Part shown: positions 55,438 through 64,000 of the stretch, in pieces
How the letters are laid out: each line of letters starts with the position of its first letter
Numbering within the stretch: position 1 is the first letter of the stretch
Notes under the pieces: generated by a model
Seen by the model: the letters and a program-made list of their open reading frames with translations, nothing else
What the model was told of the DNA's origin: nothing
Databases searched by the model: none
Assembly (NCBI RefSeq): GCF_945859685.1
Contig: NC_079147.1
Coordinates: forward strand, 253,136,572-253,200,571
Reading direction: 5' to 3'
Length of the DNA: 64,000 nucleotides
Origin: Eupeodes corollae
Taxonomy: Eukaryota; Arthropoda; Insecta; Diptera; Syrphidae
Program-made: the position numbers and the translations under genes

Positions 55438-57050
55438 AGGCTGGGATGCGACCCACACTGATAACTTCCCATCCCGTCTGTCGATTTGTCTTGCTTAAAA
55501 GTTTGTCTATATGTTCTAGTATCAATTTTACCAAATTTGCGTACTATTTTTTATAGATTTTATTTTTTATGACAAACGGACTGTTGGATTTTTATATAGA
55601 AAACATTGAATATCGAAAACAATATTTTCTGTAAAATAAAATAAGTTTGAAGCCAATATTTTTAATTTTTGAAAAGCTATTTGAGTCGAAAGTAAATTTT
55701 TACCAACTTTTGTTAAATTTTTTTTTAAGTATTTAATTTTTTGTACAAAAACTATCAATTCGATTTTGTTCAAAATTTTACTAAATGTTAACAACAATAT
55801 TTTTTGAAAGATAAAAGTAGTTAAAAGCCAATATCTGCAATTTTTTAAAAGATATTTGAGTCGAAAATCAATTTTTACCAACTTTTATAAATTTTTTTTA
55901 AGGTTTTTATTTTTTGTAAAAAAACTGTCAATTCGATTTTTCTAAACATCTTTCAGAATGCTTAAAACAATATTTCTTTTAAGATAAAATAAGTTTGAAG
56001 TATAACTTTCAAGTTTTTGAAAAGATATTTGAATCCATATTCAATTTTTACCAACTTTTGTTAATTTTTGTTCGGTTTTTAATTTTTTATAATAAAACTG
56101 TTAATTCGATTTTGTTCAAAATTTTACTGAATGTTGACAACAATATTTTTTAACAGATAAAAGTAAATTAAAGCCAATATCTTAAAGTTTTGAAAAGATA
56201 TTTGAGTCGAAAATCAATTTCTACCAACTTTTATTCATTTTTTTTTTTTAGGTTTTTATTTTTTGTAAAAAAAACTGTCAATTCGATTTTCCTCAAAATT
56301 TTACTGAATGTTGAAAACAATATTTCTTATAAGATAAAATAAGCTGGAAGCCTAAATTTTAAGCTTTTGGAAAGATATTTGAATCGATATTTAATTTTTA
56401 CGAACTTTGAGTAATGTTTTTTTTAGATTTTTATTTTTTTATAAAAAAACTGTCAATTCGATTTTTCTCAAAAGTTTATGAGATTTCAAAAACATTATTC
56501 TCCGTTGCTCAAAATTGTTTTGGAGATGAAATCATATGTTAGTCGTTAAATTTAGGAGGTGACAAATTTTTTTTTTCAGTTTTTTTGATTTAGAAAAAAA
56601 CCGTTAGATAGATTTTTTTCAAAAAATATACTTCTTTGAGATCACGTTACAGTTTATTATATAAAATTTAATTCAAGTCTTTAGCGTTTTTGGTTCGTAA
56701 GATATTTAGGGTTAACCAAAATTTTCACCTTTTTTTTAAACTGCTATGGTAAAAAAACCACCCACGCAATTTTCTTGAGAGGCCTTTCTGCATCTTTCTG
56801 CCTTATTATCTGTATAACAAAATTTATTTGAAGTCGATATCTCTTCTGGTTCTTGAGCTATGGACGACGAAAAAAACTTCGCGAACGTACCGGACGTACG
56901 GACGTACGAACGTACGTACACACGGACGCACAGACATCTTTCTAAAAATCTTTTACTTCGACTCTAGGGACCTTGAAACGTCGAGAAATGTCAAAATTTT
57001 TAATTTGACAAATCGGACCCATTATAATAACTTCCTATGGGAAGTTAAAA
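55438..57050 (-). mobile_element. Satellite-bearing element (SBE), most complete copy
   Basis: About 1.6 kb, with both termini. The plus-left end is AGGCTGGGATGCGACCCAC, then AACTTCCCAT (55463-55472) and CGATTTGTC (55482-55490). The right end has GACAAATCG (57007-57015) and ATGGGAAGTT (57037-57046), the exact reverse complements, so the ends carry subterminal inverted repeats in two blocks. The interior has five ~175-bp tandem units, a TTTGTCACC-like block and a CGTACG-rich tract (56885-56922). There is no long open frame, so it needs another element's enzymes. The layout resembles non-autonomous Helentrons (DINE-1 type). Removal joins two halves of a RING-like coding segment. Confidence 0.82.
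55575..56500. repeat. Tandem array inside the SBE, ~175-bp units
   Basis: Unit starts marked by TCAATTCGATTTT-like sequence occur at about 55751, 55927, 56101, 56278 and 56453, giving spacings of 176, 174, 177 and 175. Each unit has TTTTACT-AATGTT, ATATTTTTT, AAGCC, GATATTTGA-TCGA, TTTTTACCAACTTT and GGTTTTTATTTTTTGTAAAA. The same units appear in the other SBE copies. Confidence 0.85.
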
Positions 57051-57352
57051 ATAATGCATCCCCCGTATTGTGCCCATGTTGTAGAACAATAGTTCAGGGA
57101 TTATTGAAAGTTTTTTTTGTATGTATTTAAACAATTTCATTTAACTATGTATTCATATGTTTATTTTCATTTTTTTCTGACATGCATTATATTTTTTGAC
57201 TTTTGTTGTATTTAAGTATATTTTTAGGTCTATCTACCTTTAGTTTAAAATTCTAAGAATTTTGCTTACTAAATTTGGTATCATCTTTTATATTATGAAA
57301 CTTATTTCGTTTTTGACTAATAAAATTGTTGACAGTTTCCTATATTCTACTT

Positions 57353-57662
57353 AAAAATAAATAAATTGGGTGGCGCGACAGTCCGTTGAAAACCAAGACC
57401 TAGTGACTTACAACTCTCAACCATTCCTGTGTGCGAGTAATGTTGTCAGGAATGGAGGGGACCTACAGTTTATATGCCGACTCCGAACGGCTAATTTTGA
57501 GAAAGCACTTTTTCATGACAATAGTTACTCTTGGAGAATTTGTCAATTCCTCGCAAGAGGCAGTACCCGTGAAAAGACTTTAGATGGCATAGACAGGGAT
57601 CGAACCCAAGACCTCTAGCATGACAGTCCAACGCACTAACCATCATGCCACGGGTACCACAT
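57353..57662 (-). mobile_element. tRNA-derived SINE, full-length copy 3
   Basis: It is the most regular copy. The 3' end reads AATTGGGTGGCGCGACAGTC on the plus strand, the body has GGAATGGAGGGGACCTACAG and CAATTCCTCGCAAGAGGCAG, and the head has GGGATCGAACCC (B-box) and ATCATGCCACGGGTACC. A 13-bp duplication, CTATATTCTACTT, lies at 57340-57352 and 57663-57675. No RNA polymerase III stop other than T-runs is evident. Confidence 0.9.
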
Positions 57663-57799
57663 CTATATTCTACTTGCTTCTTCTTTTAAAAAGTGGGAAT
57701 TAATTTCAAACTCAAGGAGAACTTAAATCACTCATTTTTTCGGAATTAACTTCCCATTTTACTTAAGTGGATTTAGTTCTCACTAAGTGGGATAAGGAT

Positions 57800-58460
57800 A
57801 AAAATTAATAAAATTTGGTAAAAATTTATTTTCAACTCAAATATTTCAAATATTTCAAAAATTAAAGATTATGGCTTCTAATTGATTTTAGCTTAATAGA
57901 ACTATTGTTTTTAGCATTCGAAAAAATTTTAAGAAAAATTTAATTGACAGATTTTCTTACAAAAAATAAAAATTTAACAATAAAACAATATTAAAACTTG
58001 GTAAAAATTTACTTCCGACTCAAATAGCTTTTTAAAAATTAAAAATATTGTCTAAAAACTTTTTTATTTCACAGAAAATATTGTTTTCGATATTCAGTAG
58101 TTGTTTTTACAAAAATCGTCTGTTTTTTTGCTTTAAAATAAAATCTTAAAGAAATAATACGCTAATTTGGTAAAAATTAATGCTCGGTTCTTGATATCTC
58201 TTAAATTAATATCATTCATCCAATTTGTAAAAATTTATGAAATGCTACTAAAATTGGTAACAAAATGTTGCGACTAAAAATCTATTTAACAAAAACAGAT
58301 TTTCAAACTAAACTACTTCTTTCTATGAAAAACATTGTTGGTAATTTGAAAATTTTTAAGAATAATTCAACTAACAACTTTTTAAACTTAACACGAAAAA
58401 CTACAAACTTTTAAGCAAGCAATAGACAGACGGGATGGGAAGTTATCAGCCAGCCTTTTT
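57800..58460 (+). mobile_element. SBE copy, tandem units and one terminus
   Basis: Three units with GGTAAAAATTTATTTTCAAC, CAGAAAATATTGTTTTCGAT and ACAAAAAATAAAAATTTAAC phrases. They are followed by TTTTAAGCAAGCAATAGACA, GACGGGATGGGAAGTTATCA and a shortened terminus, GCCAGCC, then ten T. The left terminus is absent. Confidence 0.76.
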
Positions 58461-58609
58461 TTTTTAGCAACAAATATCTTTTAGTATTTAGTTATTAATC
58501 GTTTCTAATAAAGTTCTCAAATAGTAAAATTGTTTTGTAAAAACATTTTTTTGTTTTCACTAAACGGTAAAAATTTTTAGGCGAATGATGATTTCGCTTG
58601 AGAAAAATT

Positions 58610-59449
58610 ATAGAAACAAGCAGCTTTAACTGTTATTCTAACGTAAGGATCAATTTTTTTTGTGGGCAAATAGGAGTTTTGAGCTTGTTTATACATAAGT
58701 TTGTCACATGTTTTATAATCGATACTAAACAAAATTTTTAAAAGTCATCAATAATATTAATAAATATGGGTCGTGGATTTCATTATATTCCCTATGATGG
58801 CGAAGTGATGAACAAACGAAGACAATCTGGAAAAACGATGCTTGAAACTGCAAAAACCTTAAACTGTTAGAAGAAGAAAGTATTTGAAATTTTACCTTCA
58901 CGCCTAAAGAAGAAACAAGATGATATAATATTGGAAGAAGCAAGTCTTCCTAATAGAAGTCCCCAATTTGCAAATAAAATGTTTTCGAACAACATTTTGT
59001 GGTCGGATGAAACAAAGATCAATTTATGTATTTAGTTCCAATGAAAAAATGTATTGTGAGAAGGCTAAAGAACAAGGAATTTAACCCAAAATACGCAAAG
59101 AAGACAGTGAAACACGACGGCGGTTGAATATAAAATTCAAAGGAAATGGTACTTCATACCCGTAAAGACATGTACCAAAATGGCGAATTCGATGGGGCGA
59201 ACAGTGGAGGCAATTATTAATAATAAGGGTGCCATACAAAATACTCAAAGAATTTGAAATACTTTTACTACTAAGTTACTCTCTCGCTACAAAAAGATTA
59301 CCATTCCAATTTTGTTTCTATCATGAGATAACATAACAATCACAAGTCTACTTCGAATCATTATTTCCCATTATTAAATTAAAAAAAAAAATGCAATAAA
59401 TTATAACAAATCTATCTGTTAAAAGAATGAACACGAAGCTTGTTTCTAT
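58610..59449 (+). mobile_element. Tc1-like DNA transposon remnant with short inverted ends
   Basis: The ends ATAGAAACAAGC (58610-58621) and GCTTGTTTCTAT (59438-59449) are exact inverted copies. Inside, the ATG at 58766 opens MGRGFHYIPYDGEVMNKRRQ and then SGKTMLETAKTLNC, a helix-turn-helix DNA-binding start typical of Tc1 transposases. NILWSDETKINLYVFSS near 58992-59040 holds a catalytic Asp of the DDE/D triad. KEFNPKYAKKTVKHDGG is readable near 59070-59120 in a second frame. Large parts of the transposase are deleted (Tc1 elements are usually 1.3-1.7 kb), so it could move only with help. The inverted ends are short, so their limits are tentative. Confidence 0.72.
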
Positions 59450-59573
59450 TATTATATAGCAGGCTTTAAAAAAAGTTTAAAACGTGCCATCCATTTTCGT
59501 AAGCAAGCTTTTAAATAATATTATGACACTTTAAATGACAGCTGAATTTCACAAGTGTCAAATGCCAGTGGTA

Positions 59574-60470
59574 TATGATGGGTTCAAGTGCCACGTTCTG
59601 CACGATATGGTAGATTATTAGAGGATTTTGAAATTGAAAATTTTGAAAATTATTGTTGGTGAAAAGCGATGTACTGCTCGCAGCTTTTTTAGGTAGGGTA
59701 TTACACTTGACTCTTGGATTACGCGGCCGATGTTTGCTTACTCTCTCATAGGATCTTGGATCCTTATCAAATGACAACAAATGTGGAGAGAGAAGCAGAA
59801 GTCGTGGGGCTGAAAATTAATTCCAGCAAAAAAAAAAAAACGATCAGCCTCGAATCTTCTTAAATAAATATTTCCTCGCAACCGGTAGAAAAAGTAGAGA
59901 ACTTTCAATACCTTGTGAAGTATCGTGTCCATCGAAGGCAGAACTGAACATGAAATCATATGCGTTCGGTATGCTGTCGAAAATTTGGAATAATAACTTT
60001 ATCAGCTTAAGAACAAAACTACTACTGTTTCTCACAAATTTCGAATCTTTACTTCTGTACATTACAAGAAACCTTCGTGAATAGATGTCTTCGCAACATC
60101 ATCCAAAGGATTTTCTGGCCAAACCGAATATTTGATGAGGGCCTTCAAAGAAGGACATGTCAGTTACCTATAGGATCTATTATACGAAGGCGTTAGTGGC
60201 AATGGATTAATATATACGCTTCGAAAAGGTAACGTCTGCAGTATAAGCAATACAGTGGAATCCGCTCCCACAAGAAGGAAGAAGAGGCGGACGACCTAGA
60301 ATGACATGGCGCAGATCAATCGAGGAGAAACCAGCGTCACTAGGAAAGAGTTGGATGGAGCTGAACCACATCTCCGGAAACCGCACACGATGCCGAGTAG
60401 GCGTATAAGAGGCCATATGCCTCTTAAGGGGTTCGCAACGGACTTAACGTGTCTGACGAGCTAAGTAAAT
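59574..60470 (+). mobile_element. EN-RT non-LTR element D2, 5'-truncated, with target-site duplication
   Basis: This is the same family as the element at 38.6-41.5 kb. RT C-terminal pieces are readable in several frames: FAYSLIGSWI near 59735, SIVSIEGRTEHE near 59925-59955, NRCLRNIIQRIFWPNR near 60080-60125, and EGLQRRTCQLPIGSIIRRR near 60138-60195. A 3' end with CACATCTCCGGAAA, CTTAAGGGGTTCGCAACGG and a CTAAGTAAATAAAT tail follows. A 14-bp direct repeat, AAATGCCAGTGGTA, at 59560-59573 and 60471-60484 marks the insertion. All frames are broken. Confidence 0.82.
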
Positions 60471-60659
60471 AAATGCCAGTGGTACCAGAAATAAATGACC
60501 CTAATGAAAATTTCTTCTTGCAGGTGGTATGGTGGAAATTTGGCGAGATGATACTTGAAAATTCAGTGGACCTTTAGAAATTCAAATAAAAAATGTGGAA
60601 ACCATTCCAATATGAAATGAAAATATTAGTAGGCTGTTGACAACCTTTTGCCCGTTCAA

Positions 60660-63182
60660 AGATTGAACTACTTTTCCCGTATCAGAGAGGACAGAAGATG
60701 ACTATACGATCTTTTTTATACTCTTGAGCACAACTTTCTTGTTGGTGGGGACTTCAATGCGAAACACACCCATTGGGGTTCAAGACTTATATCACCAAAA
60801 GGCAAAAGACTTTTCCAAGCAGGCCGTAAATACAATTGCGAATTCTATTCCTCCAAGTCGCCAACTTACTGGCCTTTCGATACTAACAAAATACCATACC
60901 TTATTGACTTTTTTATAGCTAAAGGAATCAAACGAAATCACATTAGTGTCGAAAATAATTATGAGCTGTCATCAGATCATACTCCAGTGATTCTATCACT
61001 AAGTGAATCGGAAGTACTAGAAAAAAGTAATCCAAAGGTTGTAATTAAGAAAACAAACTGGAATAAGTTTAGAGAAAGACTTTTAAGTTTTATTAATTTA
61101 AGATCTCCCATGGATACAATCGAGCAAATTGACCATGAAGTGTAACAATTAATTGCTGATGTGCAACAGGCCGCTGAAGAAAGTTCTCCAACATTTTCTA
61201 ATAGAAGACAAAATGAAATAAAATATGCTTTAGAGATAAGGGAGTTAATAATAGAGAAAAGAAAAGCTCGAAGAAATTGGCAAAATATTTGATTTCCAGA
61301 TGATAAAGCAATGTTTAAGAGTAAAAGCAATAATCTCAAAACAAATTTACAAATTCAAAAATGATTCACTCAGTACATTCCTAAGGAATTTAACGACTGA
61401 TGCTTCAACCGATTTTTCGCTATGGAAAGCAACCAAGCGCCTGAAAAGACCGCAGTTACAAAACACGCCCTTGAAATCCCAAGATGGGAAATGGATCGGA
61501 AACCCGAAAGAAAAAGCGAACCTTTTCGCTGAACATCTTGCGAATGTTTTTTAAGCCATACTCATCAAACGCGGCTGAAAATAGCTTACAGTTTGTTGGG
61601 AAGATAGATGAAAGTGAAATACCAATTGTAAGACTTAAAGAAATAAAAAGTATGTGTTAACATCAACTATCAAATAAAAAATCACCAGGTTGCGATCTAA
61701 TTACTGCTCAGGATATGAAAGAAATGCCATTGAAAGCCTTCATAAAATTTCAATATATAATAAATGCATGCCTTTAGCACCGGTATGTCCCGCACCATTG
61801 GAAAATTGCTGAAGTAATAATCATACCAATGCAAGGTAAACCACCTACAGAAATGACGGCTTACAGACGAATATCGCTTAAACCAATTATGGCAAAAGTT
61901 TTTGAAAAACTGCTTCTGAAGAGACTTAGGAAAATCATAGAAGAAAGAAGGTTAATCCCAAACCATCAGTTTGACTTTAGAAAAAAACATCCCACGATAG
62001 ACCAAGTTCATAGAATATCGGATGTAAAAGAAAAAGCATTAGAAGAAAAAAAAAGTATGTTCAGCTATTTTCTTAGATGTTGCTCAAGCTTTTGACAAGG
62101 TTTGGCATGAGGGACTTGAGTACAAACTGCAAAGGGATCTTGCCAGGCAGTACTTTGAAATATTAAAATCGTACATCTCAGACCGATTGTTTAATTATTG
62201 AAGAAAATAGAAGCCGGTGTACCACAAGGAAGTGTACTAGGTCCTAACCTGTATTTACTATACACAAGGGATATTCCAGTTGGTAATCACAATATAATGG
62301 CTACTTTTGCAGATGTTACCGCAATTTTGGTACCCGACAAATGTGTCTCTAAGGCAGCAGTAAAACAACAAAATGTCATCGACACAGTGAGAGCTTGGAT
62401 TGAAAAATGGCGTATCAAACTCAATGAAACGAAATCTTCACACATAAACTTTACAAATAAAAATATAAACAATATTCCAATATTCATTAATAACCAAGCT
62501 GTACCTTATGCCAATACGGCCAAATACCTTGGAATGACTTTGCATGCAAAGCTAAAGTGGAAAGAGCACATCAACAAGAAAGGAGAAGAACTAAACTTGA
62601 AATATATGAAAAATGTACTGGTTACTTGGTAACAACTCTGATTTATCAACCCAAATCAAAGTAATGCTGTATAATCAAGTACTAAAGCCTGTTTGGACCT
62701 ATGGAATCCAATTATGGGGCTGTACAAAGAAAAAAAATACCGAAATCATCCAAAAATTCCAAAACAAAGACCTTCGTGGAATAGTTAATGCACCTTGGTA
62801 CATAAGAAATACCGGACTACATCGTGGCTAACAAATAGAAATGGTTACAGAAGTTGTTAAAAAATACGATGTATCGCACAACCAGAGACTTAAAAGTCAT
62901 ACTAATTCTGAAATGGAGTCCGTCTTGAATATAAGAAACCATGTTCGGAAATTAAGAAGAACCAAGCCTCATGAGCTTATGGTCTAAAAAAACATGGGAT
63001 AGTATTAAAAGTTTAAACTTCCCCCAAAGTAATTGTACAAACTTAAGAAAGAAAAATGTCAAGTCGATCCTTCAAGATCGGTCCTGGTTTTTAGTGGTTA
63101 AGGGTCCCTCACTTCTTGGTGTCGAATACTGCCAAGTGTCTTTTAAAGATTTCCTCCTGTCAAAAAAAAAAAAAAAAAAAAA
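60660..63182 (+). pseudogene. Jockey-clade non-LTR retrotransposon C2 with probable poly-A tail
   Basis: Endonuclease C-terminus: LVGGDFNAKHTHWGSRLISP near 60738-60790 and NYELSSDHTPVILSL near 60958-61002. Linker and RT follow: FSLWKATKRLKRPQ, YRRISLKPIMAKVFEKLLLK near 61862-61920, NHQFDFRKKHPTIDQVHRI, then a shifted FLDVAQAFDKVWHEGLE (62070-62120) with the first catalytic Asp, EAGVPQGSVLGPNLYLLY, and MATFADVTAILV where the second Asp of FADD is Val. The C-terminus (LKPVWTYGIQLWGCTKKKN) runs to LRRTKPHELMV and a stop at 62985-62987. About 170 bases later a run of 21 A (63162-63182) is a likely poly-A tail. Jockey elements lack RNase H, as here. Confidence 0.86.
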
Positions 63183-63499
63183 GAAGAAAGGTTCTTCCTT
63201 AAAATGTCTCGACAGATTTCTTAAAAAATTCAGCATGTTCCTACGAAGTACACTATGCATTTTCTCTTTCAGTGTGTACCCGCAGATTTCATATCTGATA
63301 GTTAAATCTGTCCTGTAAGATACGAAGTTCAAGGGAAGTATCTTCCCAATAGTTAGTAGAATTGAAGATACCATTTATAGAATACCTTATGTGGAAATAG
63401 TTTAATTCTTCTAACTTAAAATCGTATTTTCGCAGTATTGCTTTAATTTTTTTGATAAGCATACGTCTCTATATATTGTTCGTCCAGTTTCAAAACCAT

Positions 63500-64000
63500 G
63501 GCATATAGCCTTTTTTTTAATTCGGTTGGATTGTTCATATCCAATTCTATAGATCCGTAAATCGAATTAGAGATGCTGGTCCATTATTGAAGACATTTTA
63601 ACACCCTGTTAATCAGTCTTGAAAAAATTTGATCATGTTGCAAGCAAAGTGTATTTTTAGTGAGTCGATGAACATCGGTGGCAAGTTTTGTTGGTGTTGT
63701 GGAAGGGCAACCGATTTAAAAAGAATCGAAGTAATTTGTAAACATCTTCATATTCCTTAAAGCCTTATACTTGGTTGCACTAAAACATTTCAGATGCTTT
63801 TAACAGCTTAAAATATCAACGAGCGATGGATTGATTTTTTCAAAATGCAGTTTTTCCAGGAACCGCAAAGTGCAGCCTTAGCTTCCTTCAGAATTGATTT
63901 AACGTGATTTTCCATACACAAGTTACTTGTTACCGTCACACCCAGATACCTAAATTCTTTAACCAATTTAATTTCCTGTCCCTGGTACTTCCACTTTTCA
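63500..64000 (-). pseudogene. Non-LTR reverse transcriptase fragment at window end
   Basis: Reading the minus strand from 63999: EKWKYQGQEIKLVKEFRYLG and VTVTSNLCMENHVK, the post-YADD FxYLG segment of a non-LTR RT. Then comes LKEAKAALCGSWKNCI and a thumb-like region with SIHRSLIF, then a stop. Frames degrade below 63800, with YKLLRFFLNRLPFHNT readable in another frame near 63700-63735. The catalytic core would lie beyond the window. It is not one of the families above; the clade is unknown to me. Confidence 0.68.

Larger units (their letters stand above)
55267..57130 (+). pseudogene. RING-finger coding segment split by an SBE
   Basis: Left of the insertion (to 55437) the plus strand encodes RILLPCNHIKICGSCYDTIS and right of it (from about 57053) NASPVLCPCCRTIVQGLLKV, ending at a TAA at 57128-57130. 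Read across the insertion this gives C-x-H-x3-C-x2-C-x13-C-x2-C, the second half of a RING-HC zinc finger, at the C-terminus of a protein. Such domains recruit E2 enzymes in ubiquitin ligases (for example IAP-type proteins). The first Cys pair is not in frame; a TGTGAAAATAAA word one frame off suggests an older frameshift. It may be a host gene relic or a transposon-captured gene. Function is inferred from the motif only. Confidence 0.6.

Overview
This window reads as repeat-dense, AT-rich chromosomal DNA from an arthropod, most likely an insect, with a fly (Diptera) as my best guess. The evidence is the element mix: RTE-, LOA/R1- and Jockey-like non-LTR retrotransposons, a Ty1/copia trace, mariner and Tc1 transposases, Helitron helicase fragments and a tRNA-derived SINE. 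There is no operon structure, no rRNA gene, no free-standing tRNA gene and no CRISPR array. I found no intact host gene. The host-like signals are a possible 5' exon with a splice donor near 16.03 kb and a broken RING-finger coding segment at 55.3-57.1 kb.

Layout. 1-8.4 kb: a Helitron helicase relic split by an RNase H retroelement and a SINE, then a decayed RTE copy and a satellite-bearing element (called SBE here). 8.4-17.1 kb: a LOA-like element inserted into another SBE, a SINE inside an older SINE, a second Helitron relic, SBE pieces and the possible 5' exon. 17.1-26.2 kb: an RTE-2 copy fused to a mariner fragment, a non-LTR fragment, a Jockey-like element lying inside a degenerate ~20-bp minisatellite, and a second mariner fragment. 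26.2-35.2 kb: two RTE-1 copies head to head (the left one about 3.4 kb), with a copia RNase H remnant between them. 35.2-38.6 kb: nothing recognised. 38.6-41.5 kb: another EN-RT element. 43.9-48.7 kb: a LOA-like copy, then RTE-2 nested inside RTE-1. 51.3-54.9 kb: a third LOA-like copy, a SINE scrap, an SBE, a 200-N assembly gap, a SINE and a third Helitron relic. 55.3-59.5 kb: a RING-like segment split by the most complete SBE, a SINE, another SBE and a Tc1-like element. 59.6-64 kb: a short EN-RT element copy, a Jockey element and a reverse transcriptase running off the window end.

How the parts work together. Every open reading frame I could assign to a family belongs to a mobile element, and each element carries stops, frameshifts or deletions, so I see no autonomous element here. 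The best biology is parasitism among elements. The SINE family ends in a ~33-bp tail nearly identical to the RTE-1 3' end, which suggests it borrows RTE-1 reverse transcriptase. The SBE family has ~175-bp tandem units and subterminal inverted repeats, resembling non-autonomous Helentron (DINE-1-like) elements. Several target-site duplications, and one insertion whose removal restores a reading frame, give a clear relative order of insertions.
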